From Syntrophaceae bacterium UBA1163 (GTDB lineage: Bacteria > Desulfobacterota > BSN033 > UBA1163): a DNA stretch of 8,448 nt. Shown here piece by piece: positions 1 to 5,913 of this stretch. The position numbers and the translations under genes were made by a program. Within the stretch, counting starts at the first letter, position 1. Each line of letters starts with the position of its first letter. The stretch covers positions 1 to 8,448 of the forward strand of contig DBZJ01000145.1 of the NCBI GenBank assembly GCA_002311635.1. The letters run 5' to 3'. A model generated the notes under the pieces. The model did no database searches. It was given only the letters and a program-made list of their open reading frames with translations, and was not told the DNA's origin.

Positions 1-353
<353 letters not shown>

Positions 354-420
354 GTATCTGAAAATGATCCTTTTCAAAGAAAAAACTATAGAGACCCAGA
401 AACAGTAACCCCTATTCTTT

Positions 421-431
421 TGTCAAAGAAC
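421..431 (-). promoter_or_regulatory. boxA-like antitermination element in the rRNA leader
   Basis: The minus strand reads GTTCTTTGACA about 70 nt before the 16S 5' end. This resembles the boxA of rRNA leaders (E. coli TGCTCTTTAACA), which recruits NusB/NusE for antitermination of untranslated rRNA transcripts. The TTGACA inside it could be mistaken for a -35 box, but I see no good -10 at the right distance. Assignment is by similarity and position only. Confidence 0.55.
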
Positions 432-442
432 GCTTTTAATCG

Positions 443-479
443 ATTCTATCACGATAATACGATTTCTTAGGTTTGTCAA
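443..479 (-). promoter_or_regulatory. Candidate proximal rRNA promoter (P2)
   Basis: A perfect TTGACA lies at 474-479 on the minus strand. The -10 is ambiguous: TATCGT (451-456) sits at the ideal 17-nt spacing but matches TATAAT at only four positions, while TGATAGAAT, an extended -10 ending in TAGAAT (443-448), is a better hexamer but 25 nt from the -35. Either would start transcription about 70-90 nt upstream of 16S, before the boxA-like element. Confidence 0.5.
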
Positions 480-527
480 TAGGCAAAACTTATTTGCCAA
501 GCTTTCTTCGCATCGTCGCAACAAAAT

Positions 528-557
528 ATATTACCAGATGACTTCACTTTTTGTCAA
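528..557 (-). promoter_or_regulatory. Candidate distal rRNA promoter (P1) overlapping the tyrS 3' end
   Basis: On the minus strand TTGACA (552-557) is followed after 18 nt by TAATAT (528-533), preceded by TGG, so the -10 has the extended TGn form. The -35 box lies inside the last codons of tyrS (Leu-Asp-Lys-Lys-stop). About 80 nt separate its -35 from the P2 -35, a tandem arrangement common for rRNA operons. No clear terminator lies between tyrS and 16S; a small GGCAAA/TTTGCC hairpin at about 486-502 lacks a U tract, so some tyrS transcription may run through. Confidence 0.5.
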
Positions 558-1842
558 GGATTTTTATACGGTGAAATTTCTTCTTACCTGCCCTCAATAA
601 GACAGTACCGTTTGGATCGAAATCTTTTGTTTTTATGATCTCATCGAATTTATTCACCTTTTTATTATTTATATAAGCCCCTCCCTGCTCTATTAATCGC
701 CTTGCCGCAGAACTCGAAGCACACAGACCTGCGGTCTCAAATAACTTAAACGTTGGAATTCCTTGAATAAATTTTTCTTTTTCCATGAAACTTGTTGGTA
801 TTGAATCGTCCGCCGTCGTCATGGTCGGCGTCACATTACCCGAAAGAGAAATGCTATCCGATAAAGAAACGAAAAGCGTTCTTGAAGCGCTTCGTGCTTT
901 CTCCGCTTCTTCCTTCCCATGCACGATTTCGGTGGCTTTAGAAGCGAGTTCCTCCTTGGCCTTTCTGAGATCAGCCCCCTCCAGCTTCCCGTATTTTTCC
1001 TGAATCTCCTCCATCGGAAGAAAGGTAAAGAGAGCCAAGAACCTTTTTACATCTCTATCGTCGGTATTGATCCAAAATTGATAATACTCATACGAGGAGG
1101 TACGTTCAGGATCTAACCAGACTGCCCCTTTCTCGGTTTTCCCCATCTTCTTGCCATCAGCCGTCATGATAAGGGGGAAGGTGATCCCGTAAGCCTGCTT
1201 CCCTTCGAGACGCCGGATAAGGTCGATTCCTGCAACAATGTTGCCCCACTGGTCGCTGCCTCCCATTTGAATCAGACAATTATAATGCTTGAACTGATAC
1301 CAGAAATCGTATGCTTGAAGGAGTTGATAGTTAAATTCGAGGAAGGATAGTCCCGTCTCCAAACGAATTTTTACCGACTCCGCCGCAAGCATGCGATTCA
1401 CGCTAAAATGGGCGCCGATATCCCGGAGAAAATCGATGTAGTTGAGTTTGGTCAGCCAATCCGCATTATTCAACAGAAGAGCACGGTCTTCCGAAAAATC
1501 CAGGAACCGGGCAAATTGCTTTTTTTGCATCTCCGCATTCTTGTTAATCTCTTCATACGTCAAAATCTGGCGCATCTCATCCTTACCGCTTGGGTCTCCA
1601 ACCAATCCTGTCCCTCCGCCCACCAATGTGATTGGACGATGACCATCCCTTTGCATATGGGCCAAGGCCATAATCGGTACCAGATTCCCCACGTGAAAAC
1701 TTGAAGCGGTAGGATCAAAGCCGATGTAACACGTCACCTTTTCTTTCAATATCTCGGGGAGTTTTTCGTCATCGGTGACCTTTTCAATAAAGCCCCTCTC
1801 CTTAAAGACATCATAGACTGTTTTATTCTTCGTCCTCTGCAT
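544..1842 (-). CDS. tyrS: Tyrosyl-tRNA synthetase
   Basis: A class I aminoacyl-tRNA synthetase that activates tyrosine with ATP and charges tRNA-Tyr in the cytoplasm. The 432-residue product has the family's length and layout: an N-terminal Rossmann catalytic domain with YIGFDPTASSFHVGN (residues 39-53, where HVGN is the HIGH motif), the tyrosine/ATP site segment GGSDQWGN (194-201) and KMGKT (232-236) as the KMSKS loop. A C-terminal S4-like RNA-binding domain (about 365-430; SSSAARRLIEQGGAYINNKKV) follows. The KMGKTEKGAVWLDP form resembles the E. coli-type enzyme (KFGKTEGGAVWLDP). The ATG start is 5 nt after the ymdB stop, and its probable Shine-Dalgarno GGAG overlaps the end of ymdB, suggesting translational coupling. 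All catalytic signatures are intact. It is the last protein gene before the rRNA operon. Confidence 0.97.
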   Translation of the reverse strand: MQRTKNKTVYDVFKERGFIEKVTDDEKLPEILKEKVTCYIGFDPTASSFHVGNLVPIMALAHMQRDGHRPITLVGGGTGLVGDPSGKDEMRQILTYEEINKNAEMQKKQFARFLDFSEDRALLLNNADWLTKLNYIDFLRDIGAHFSVNRMLAAESVKIRLETGLSFLEFNYQLLQAYDFWYQFKHYNCLIQMGGSDQWGNIVAGIDLIRRLEGKQAYGITFPLIMTADGKKMGKTEKGAVWLDPERTSSYEYYQFWINTDDRDVKRFLALFTFLPMEEIQEKYGKLEGADLRKAKEELASKATEIVHGKEEAEKARSASRTLFVSLSDSISLSGNVTPTMTTADDSIPTSFMEKEKFIQGIPTFKLFETAGLCASSSAARRLIEQGGAYINNKKVNKFDEIIKTKDFDPNGTVLLRAGKKKFHRIKILDKK

Positions 1843-1847
1843 ATCCT

Positions 1848-2639
1848 CTAACTCCGCCCATCTAATGGAACCTTGATCCTTTTGATATCCTTCGATCTCC
1901 CTGTTTGCGGATCAACATCAATGACGACCCCTTGGAGTTGGATCTCCTCGGTGGCCACGTCAAATTTCCATGGGATCTGGGTTAATAGGCGCTCCAAGGC
2001 AACCTCTTTACGAATTCCGATGACAGAGGCTAAGGGACCTGTCATTCCAACATCACTGATGTAAGCCGTTCCATCCTCCAGTATCCTCTCGTCGCTCGTC
2101 TGGACATGGGTATGGGTTCCCAATACGGCACTCACCTTCCCATTCAAAAACCAGCCCATCGCCATTTTCTCTGAAGTGGCCTCTGCATGGAAATCGACAA
2201 GAATGATTTTGGTCTCTCTGCTCAATCTCTCAACTTCTTTTTCTCCGACCCGGAATGGACAATCCAGATTCTTCATGAAAACCCTGCCTTCCAAATTCAG
2301 AACGCCCAGCTTTTGCCCCTTGGCAGAATGGAAGATGCCACTTCCTCTGCCCGGAGCTCCTGGCGGATAATTAGCAGGTCTTAAAATTCGGAGTTCCTCG
2401 TCCAAAAACGGAAAGATTTCTTTCTTGGCCCAGATATGGTTTCCAGAAGTAAGCACATCCACCCCTTGATCCAGTATCTCGACGGCAATGGGAGGGGTAA
2501 TTCCCATTCCTCCGGCTGCGTTTTCTCCATTGGCAATCGTAAAGTCAATTTTATGGTCGGCAATGACCTTCCTTAAGATTCCTTCAATAGCCTGCCGGCC
2601 TGCTTTTCCTACAATGTCACCGATAAAGAGAATGCGCAT
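1848..2639 (-). CDS. ymdB: YmdB-family metallophosphoesterase (TIGR00282 type)
   Basis: A calcineurin-like metallophosphoesterase; the B. subtilis homologue YmdB hydrolyses 2',3'-cyclic nucleotides and affects RNA levels and biofilm behaviour. From the chosen start the 263-residue product shows the whole metal-binding set: GD in MRILFIGDIVG (Asp8), NGEN (Glu39, Asn40), SGNH (Asn67, His68), DFHAEATSEK (His151) and GTHTHVQTSD (His176, His178). The frame stays open upstream to an ATG at 2687, but the extra 16 residues (MNLAFRISSFFATGKV) are encoded largely by an intergenic repeat and precede the family's usual N terminus, so I start at the internal ATG (2639). The local Shine-Dalgarno is weak (AGG, 7-nt spacing). 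It follows rny, the same pairing as ymdA(rny)-ymdB in Firmicutes, which supports a role in RNA metabolism. Substrate is inferred, not shown. Confidence 0.92.
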   Translation of the reverse strand: MRILFIGDIVGKAGRQAIEGILRKVIADHKIDFTIANGENAAGGMGITPPIAVEILDQGVDVLTSGNHIWAKKEIFPFLDEELRILRPANYPPGAPGRGSGIFHSAKGQKLGVLNLEGRVFMKNLDCPFRVGEKEVERLSRETKIILVDFHAEATSEKMAMGWFLNGKVSAVLGTHTHVQTSDERILEDGTAYISDVGMTGPLASVIGIRKEVALERLLTQIPWKFDVATEEIQLQGVVIDVDPQTGRSKDIKRIKVPLDGRS

Positions 2640-2657
2640 CACTTTGCCTGTTGCAAA

Positions 2658-2800
2658 GAAACTCGAAATCCGAAACGCTAAATTCAAAACAAATACAAAT
2701 GTCCAAAATACTAATGACCGAAACGAACTAAGAACGTATAGAGTTTTGAAATTCGAATTTTGGATTTGCCTCGGACTTCGATATACGAATTTCGGATTTA
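2658..2800. repeat. Intergenic imperfect inverted repeat between rny and ymdB
   Basis: AT-rich degenerate sequence with nested inverted arms: AAATCCGAAA (2666-2675) matches TTTCGGATTT (2790-2799) perfectly, and TTCAAAAC (2683-2690) matches GTTTTGAA (2743-2750). The arms are built of variations on AAATCCAAAA / GAAATTCGAATTT. It fills nearly the whole rny-ymdB spacer and extends into the open frame upstream of ymdB. No transposase or coding potential is associated. It may be a non-autonomous intergenic element or a transcript-stabilising hairpin; the function is unknown. Confidence 0.65.
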
Positions 2801-2804
2801 CTCC

Positions 2805-4373
2805 TTACTTTGCGATTTCCACCGACCGCGTCTCCCTGATCACGGTTACCTTGATCTGCCCGGGATAAGTCAAATCTTTTTCAATCTTACGGGCAATGTC
2901 TCTGGAAAGGATCACAGAGTCCTCATCGGAGATACGATCGGGCTGGACCATGATACGAATTTCCCTGCCTGCTTGAATGGCGTAAGATTTCTCCACTCCC
3001 GGGAAAGACTGGGCGATCTTTTCCAGATCCTCCAATCGCTTCACATAGGTTTCAAGCATCTCACGCCTTGCACCCGGTCTCGCTCCAGATAGAGCATCCG
3101 CTGCTTCCACCAGGATATCGAGAACGGACTCCGGCTTCTCCTCCTCGTGATGGGAGGCGATGGCATGGACGATGACGGGCGATTCTCCATATTTCCTTGC
3201 CAGATCAGCTCCGATCTTTCCATGGGAGCCTTCGACCTCATGGTCGACGGCCTTTCCAATGTCATGAAGAAGACCCGCCCTCTTGGCTTGTTTTACATTT
3301 CCCCCTAATTCAGAGGCCATCACCCCGCAAAGGAATGCCACTTCCAAAGAGTGCTGGTACACATTCTGGGCAAAGCTCGTTCGGTATTTGAGCCGGCCGA
3401 TCAGTTTAATCAACTCCGGGTGCATGCCGTGGACGCCCACGTCAAAAGTCGCCTGCTCCCCTGCCTCACGAATGGATGTCTCTACTTCCTGCTCCACCTT
3501 CTGAACAATCTCTTCAATCCGCGCGGGATGAATGCGGCCATCGCTCACGAGACGTTCCAAGGCGATGCGAGCGATCTCCCTCCGAACGGGATTGAACCCT
3601 GAAAGGATCACTGCCTCAGGCGTGTCGTCAATGATGAGATCGATCCCGGTGGCCGCTTCAAGGGCTCGGATGTTCCGCCCTTCACGGCCGATGATCCGGC
3701 CCTTCATCTCTTCATTTGGCAGGGTGACCACAGAGACCGTCCTCTCGGCAACATACTCTCCGGCATAACGTTGAACGGCCAGACTGATAATCTCTTTCGA
3801 CTTTTTGTCGGCGACCTCTCTCGCCTCTTCTTCAATCTTTTTTATCCCCTTGGCCGCTTCGTGCTTTGCTTCATTCTCCATAGATTCCATCAACAATCGC
3901 TTGGCCTCTTCAGAGGACATTTTCGCAATACTCTCCAATTGAATGCGCTGCTTTTCGAGAAGGGCCGTCAGCTTTTTCTCCTGCTCCTGGGTTGTCTTTT
4001 CCTGCTGAATCAACGTCTTCTCCCGGCGGGCGATATCCCCCTCTTTGGTGTCAACAAGCTCTATCTTTTTGTCCAGATGCGATTCCCTCTGGATGAGCCT
4101 TCTCTCCAGGTTCTGAATTTCCTGGCGTTTCTCCATCGTCTCTTTCTCAAAATCGGCCTTTTCTTGATAAAACTTGTCCTTCGTTTGGAGGAGGGCTTCC
4201 CTTTTTAATATCTCAGCTTTTTTCTCGGCTTCCTCGACCAAGCGTTTGGCCACCTCTTTGGCAGAGACAATCCGGGCCTCTGAGAACCTTTTTCTCAAAA
4301 GGAATCCGATGATCCCTCCGAGAAGGGCAATTACGGAACTGAGGATGATGTACATCTCAATGGATAGCTTCAA
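2805..4373 (-). CDS. rny: Ribonuclease Y (membrane-anchored endoribonuclease)
   Basis: RNase Y initiates mRNA decay by endonucleolytic cleavage and is tethered to the inner membrane. The product shows the full architecture: an N-terminal transmembrane helix ([19 protein letters not shown], about residues 8-26), a long charged coiled coil (about 30-195), a KH RNA-binding domain with [10 protein letters not shown] (about 225-234) and an HD domain with LLHDIGK (His-Asp near 370-371) continuing through the [13 protein letters not shown] and [10 protein letters not shown] segments. Its 522 residues fit the family (about 520). The longest frame begins at a GTG (4385), but that GTG is part of the Shine-Dalgarno AAGGAGGTG, so I place the start at the TTG at 4373, 11 nt after AGGAGG; the next ATG (4355) is too far. 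ymdB follows after about 165 bp of repeat. Upstream lies an unusual region with possible structured RNA and tiny ORFs. Confidence 0.96.
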   Translation of the reverse strand: MKLSIEMYIILSSVIALLGGIIGFLLRKRFSEARIVSAKEVAKRLVEEAEKKAEILKREALLQTKDKFYQEKADFEKETMEKRQEIQNLERRLIQRESHLDKKIELVDTKEGDIARREKTLIQQEKTTQEQEKKLTALLEKQRIQLESIAKMSSEEAKRLLMESMENEAKHEAAKGIKKIEEEAREVADKKSKEIISLAVQRYAGEYVAERTVSVVTLPNEEMKGRIIGREGRNIRALEAATGIDLIIDDTPEAVILSGFNPVRREIARIALERLVSDGRIHPARIEEIVQKVEQEVETSIREAGEQATFDVGVHGMHPELIKLIGRLKYRTSFAQNVYQHSLEVAFLCGVMASELGGNVKQAKRAGLLHDIGKAVDHEVEGSHGKIGADLARKYGESPVIVHAIASHHEEEKPESVLDILVEAADALSGARPGARREMLETYVKRLEDLEKIAQSFPGVEKSYAIQAGREIRIMVQPDRISDEDSVILSRDIARKIEKDLTYPGQIKVTVIRETRSVEIAK

Positions 4374-4381
4374 CGGTCCGT

Positions 4382-4447
4382 TCACCTCCTTATATCAAAA
4401 ATCGCATAGCGCATCGCGTCGTTGCTACAAACAAAGACTATTTTCAT
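4382..4447 (-). CDS. Possible 21-residue leader peptide upstream of rny
   Basis: Reads [21 protein letters not shown] and ends in a TGA overlapping the rny Shine-Dalgarno, so its translation would bring ribosomes onto the rny start. Its ATG overlaps, as ATGA, the stop of the 44-codon frame upstream. It has no clear ribosome binding site of its own, and part of it is made of a GCATAGC-like heptamer pair (4404-4417) that resembles intergenic repeats elsewhere in the window. It could easily be a chance frame. Confidence 0.15.
   Translation of the reverse strand: MKIVFVCSNDAMRYAIFDIRR
4383..4391 (-). promoter_or_regulatory. Strong ribosome binding site of rny that decides its start
   Basis: The minus strand reads AAGGAGGTG, a near-perfect anti-Shine-Dalgarno complement. 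It contains the GTG that begins the longest open frame, so that GTG cannot be initiated from this site; the TTG at 4373-4371 is the next start codon at usable distance. The TGA stop of a 21-codon ORF (4382-4447) also overlaps this site. Confidence 0.75.
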
Positions 4448-4578
4448 GGCACGAGCCTTCCTGCCCTGCACCGCATTAGGTTCAGGGCTTGCCGCAAAAG
4501 TGGAGCCTTCAGGGCATGGCTTATTAATTCAAGAACCACAACATCCATCGGCCGTGATTCAACCGTGTCATCGCTCAC
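4444..4578 (-). CDS. Possible small protein of 44 residues, unrecognised
   Basis: Opens at a GTG (4578) and reads VSDDTVESRPMDVVVLEL... to RAGRLVP. The composition is protein-like, with an acidic start, an aliphatic middle (VVVLELISHALKAPLL) and a basic end, and there is no stop for the whole length. Against it, no Shine-Dalgarno precedes the GTG, the same bases form strong hairpins, and I recognise no family. It would be the first of two tiny frames joined by an ATGA overlap ahead of rny. An alternative view is that this stretch is a noncoding leader. Confidence 0.2.
   Translation of the reverse strand: MSDDTVESRPMDVVVLELISHALKAPLLRQALNLMRCRAGRLVP
4445..4520 (-). other. Candidate structured leader RNA with alternative pairings upstream of rny
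   Basis: On the minus strand GCCCTG (4483-4488) pairs with CAGGGC (4463-4468), and the stem continues across an A-G mismatch with ACC/GGT, closing a six-base loop TAATGC. A second upstream copy, TGCCCTG (about 4511-4517), can pair over seven bases with the same CAGGGCA, so the two pairings exclude each other. GGCTCC and AGCC nearby can form a third stem overlapping the second. GAAGGCTC occurs twice (4503-4510, 4453-4460), 50 nt apart. Two 5' arms competing for one 3' arm is what attenuators and riboswitches look like, but I recognise no known class and cannot exclude a coding origin. Confidence 0.3.
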
Positions 4579-4636
4579 GCAAATGAATTGAAAAAAGGGC
4601 CGTCCGTTGAGGAAAAAAGAGGGGCGAAATGGGATA

Positions 4637-4662
4637 GAAAAAAGAGGGGTTCGACCGAACCC
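4637..4662 (-). terminator. Strong intrinsic terminator
   Basis: The minus strand reads GGGTTC-GGTC-GAACCC (4647-4662), a perfect six-pair stem with a tetraloop, followed by CTCTTTTTTC. Two further runs of six T lie about 25 and 55 nt downstream. It would end transcripts coming from zapB-zapA-6S RNA and the 87-codon ORF, which implies that rny has its own promoter in the 250 nt that follow. I could not identify that promoter with confidence. Confidence 0.82.
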
Positions 4663-4673
4663 GACATGCCCGC

Positions 4674-4937
4674 CTACTGCAAGCAGGGAAGAAAGAATGA
4701 GGGGGACCCTGACGTTGATTGCCAATTGACCTTCTCTATGTTACGAAGCCCTACTTTCCGTTGGAAAGAAGAGCCGAGGGCGCTCCTCTTTTTCTCCATA
4801 GTGAGACCCGCTTCCCGAACAAGACGGTGGAGCCATTCGACGGAAACACCCAACCATTTTACCAACCGGCTCCACGCCCGTGGAGATTTTAGTAGGATTT
4901 CGACCAATTTCCACAGGATCATAGTTATCGAACTCAT
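4674..4937 (-). CDS. Small hypothetical protein, 87 residues, unrecognised
   Basis: Begins MSSITMILWKLVEILLKSPRAW and ends at a TAG 12 nt before a strong intrinsic terminator. A GGGGA Shine-Dalgarno lies about 7 nt before the ATG. The first 50 residues are Trp-, Leu- and Arg/Lys-rich (W9, W22, W28, W35; SRLVKWLGVSVEWLHRLVREAGL) and could form basic amphipathic helices; the last 30 are low in structure and rich in Ser and Phe. There is no signal peptide or recognised domain. Its ATG overlaps the TGA of a 24-codon ORF (4934-5008). The same bases hold perfect inverted repeats, so the region could instead be a noncoding RNA. Position, ribosome binding site and terminator argue for expression; lack of a family argues for caution. 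Confidence 0.3.
   Translation of the reverse strand: MSSITMILWKLVEILLKSPRAWSRLVKWLGVSVEWLHRLVREAGLTMEKKRSALGSSFQRKVGLRNIEKVNWQSTSGSPSFFLPCLQ
4827..4885. repeat. Overlapping perfect inverted repeats inside the 87-codon ORF
   Basis: GTGGAGCC (4827-4834) is the exact inverse of GGCTCCAC (4868-4875). The second arm is also part of the palindrome CTCCACG-CC-CGTGGAG (4870-4885). The two hairpins share bases and so are mutually exclusive in RNA. Between the arms CCAACC occurs twice (about 4850-4855 and 4862-4867). Confidence 0.5.
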
Positions 4938-5008
4938 CTTTTCTTCCCCGCCTTCGCCTGGCTGCGACAGCAGGGCATGAAGGTCATATCAGGATCGATC
5001 AAATTCAT
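4934..5008 (-). CDS. Possible 24-residue ORF overlapping the start of the 87-codon ORF
   Basis: Reads MNLIDPDMTFMPCCRSQAKAGKKR. A GGGAAG ribosome-binding-like sequence lies just before its ATG, and its TGA overlaps the downstream ATG (ATGA), the usual sign of translational coupling. It may be a leader peptide or a chance frame; no family is recognised. Confidence 0.15.
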   Translation of the reverse strand: MNLIDPDMTFMPCCRSQAKAGKKR

Positions 5009-5060
5009 TTCTTCCCTCTATCCCACCACACCTCTCGTCCTCCGACGACGGTGTTGATCC

Positions 5061-5200
5061 CAAGTCCCCCGCTCGATGCCCCGTGGCCGGCGATCTATAG
5101 CAACCGTTCGGGAAGGGTTCCCTGTTTAAGGTTGCCCACGAAAAATCTTCCGGCTACCATGAACACAGCAGGGGAACATCCGCCAGTTACGAAGGGGTTT
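5061..5200 (-). ncRNA. ssrS: 6S RNA
   Basis: 6S RNA binds the housekeeping RNA polymerase holoenzyme by mimicking an open promoter. Evidence is position (starting at the zapA stop, as in many Proteobacteria) and structure. On the minus strand GATG (5177-5180) pairs with CATC (5075-5078), followed inward by CCCC/GGGG and TG/CA. An unpaired 5' bubble strand CTGTGTTCATGGTA comes next, then GCCGG/CCGGC, then a perfect GCAACC/GGTTGC stem carrying an apical GGGAA/TTCCC hairpin. The 5' text GGATGTTCCCCTG-N5-TTCAT parallels E. coli GAGATGTTCGC and CCCCTG-N8-TTTCAT, and the 3' GGGGCATCGAG parallels GGCGGCATCTCG. An outer stem (about CCCCTTCG with CGAGCGGGG) overlaps the last codons of zapA. The ends are approximate. 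Confidence 0.82.
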
Positions 5201-5498
5201 TCAGACTCCACTCCCCTATTTTCATATCGATTTTCTCAACCAAGTCCTTTGATTTCGCCCCGACCTCTCGAAGTAGCGCGGTCCTCTTTTCCTTCTCTCT
5301 CAAAAGATCATCTGCAATATTAAGCGCCGTTAGAATCGCTACGTTCAACGTGGAAACGCTCTTCGTCTTTTTTAAGACTTCCTCCATCTTTTCGTTCACA
5401 TATTTCGCCACTTCCTGAATATAGTCCTCTTCTGCATCCGTTTTAACCGTGTACGTCTGGCCAAATACTTTGATCTCAACCAGCCGTTCTCTTCCCAT
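5187..5498 (-). CDS. zapA: Cell division protein ZapA
   Basis: ZapA binds FtsZ and promotes protofilament bundling at the division septum. The 103-residue product has the family's N-terminal globular segment (VEIKVFGQTYTVKTDAEEDYIQEVAKYVNEKMEEV, about 7-41), the conserved STLNVAILTALNIADDLL helix (about 49-66) and a C-terminal coiled coil. The length matches ZapA (about 100-110). The ATG follows AAGG-CTGAGAGGAA; the closer GAGAGGA is only 2-3 nt from the ATG. It follows the ZapB-like gene after 36 bp, probably in one transcript, and the 6S RNA begins at its stop codon, a linkage also seen in gammaproteobacteria (zapA-ssrS). Confidence 0.93.
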   Translation of the reverse strand: MGRERLVEIKVFGQTYTVKTDAEEDYIQEVAKYVNEKMEEVLKKTKSVSTLNVAILTALNIADDLLREKEKRTALLREVGAKSKDLVEKIDMKIGEWSLKTPS

Positions 5499-5534
5499 TT
5501 CCTCTCAGCCTTCTGTACAACTCCCCGGGACCGA

Positions 5535-5810
5535 TTAAGTATCGATGCTTTTAAAACGATGAAGGAGTTGATCAATCCGTGTCTTCACTTTTTCTCTGTC
5601 CTGGGAGAAAAGTTTCATTTTCTTCTCTAATTGGACCACCTTTTCCCTTTCCCTATCCAGGGCAGCGGCCAGATGGTCTCTTTCTTTCTTCAGCTCATGA
5701 AATTTTGTCAGGAGATGATGAACCTTTTCCTCCAGGTTTCCGAGCAATCCTTGTTCTTCCTCTGGGGCTACATTTTCCGCTTGTTTGTCTAATAATATTT
5801 CTGCGGCCAT
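5535..5810 (-). CDS. Small coiled-coil protein, probable ZapB-type division factor
   Basis: A 91-residue soluble protein, almost entirely a predicted coiled coil from about residue 22 (LLGNLEEKVHHLLTKFHELKKERDHLAAALDREREKVVQLEKKMKL...), with Leu, Val or Ile spaced in heptads and many charged residues, and no membrane segment or signal. Its size (ZapB is about 80 residues) and position directly upstream of zapA suggest a ZapB-like partner that bridges to the Z ring through ZapA. Sequence identity to ZapB cannot be asserted, because coiled coils look alike, so I leave the symbol empty. The start ATG (5810) is preceded by GAAGGG at about 10 nt, and that site lies in one arm of an inverted repeat. 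Confidence 0.8.
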   Translation of the reverse strand: MAAEILLDKQAENVAPEEEQGLLGNLEEKVHHLLTKFHELKKERDHLAAALDREREKVVQLEKKMKLFSQDREKVKTRIDQLLHRFKSIDT

Positions 5811-5816
5811 AAAAAG

Positions 5817-5884
5817 TCAACCCTTCAAAAAAAGTTCCTAAAATGAGCTAAAGTTTATAAAGTGACTAAAGTTGAAAGAGTTGA
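5817..5884. repeat. Nonamer array with inverted ends between prfB and zapB-like gene
   Basis: On the minus strand successive nine-base units read TTCAACTCT, TTCAACTTT, AGTCACTTT, ATAAACTTT, followed by a degenerate AGCTCATTTT. The outermost arms, TTGAAAGAGTTGA (5872-5884) and TCAACCCTTCAA (5817-5828) in plus-strand terms, are near inverse complements. The inner arm contains the Shine-Dalgarno of the zapB-like gene. Confidence 0.5.
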
Positions 5885-5913
5885 AGCTCGACCCTGTCCG
5901 ATTCCTATTCTCC

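Noticed and set aside
421..426. Third TTGACA -35 box before 16S
   Set aside because: No acceptable -10 follows at 16-18 nt; the sequence fits a boxA leader element better.
486..502. Intrinsic terminator after tyrS
   Set aside because: GGCAAA-loop-TTTGCC is a weak stem with no following U tract, and it lies between the putative rRNA promoters.
2488..2868. 126-codon plus-strand ORF
   Set aside because: It is antisense to ymdB and runs through the intergenic repeat; no family features.
3771..4208. 145-codon plus-strand ORF
   Set aside because: It is antisense to the rny coiled-coil region; the Glu/Lys-rich sense strand gives Leu/Phe-rich antisense frames without stops. No ribosome binding site or family.
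4453..4500. Possible SRP RNA (GGTGCAGGGCAGGAAGG resembles the SRP domain IV motif)
   Set aside because: The CC-GGAA-GG apical stem and the AGCAGCC partner strand are missing, so the match is superficial.
4444..4725. 93-codon minus-strand frame as one protein
   Set aside because: Its first half runs through the intrinsic terminator and its T tracts; only the part after the GTG at 4578 looks protein-like.
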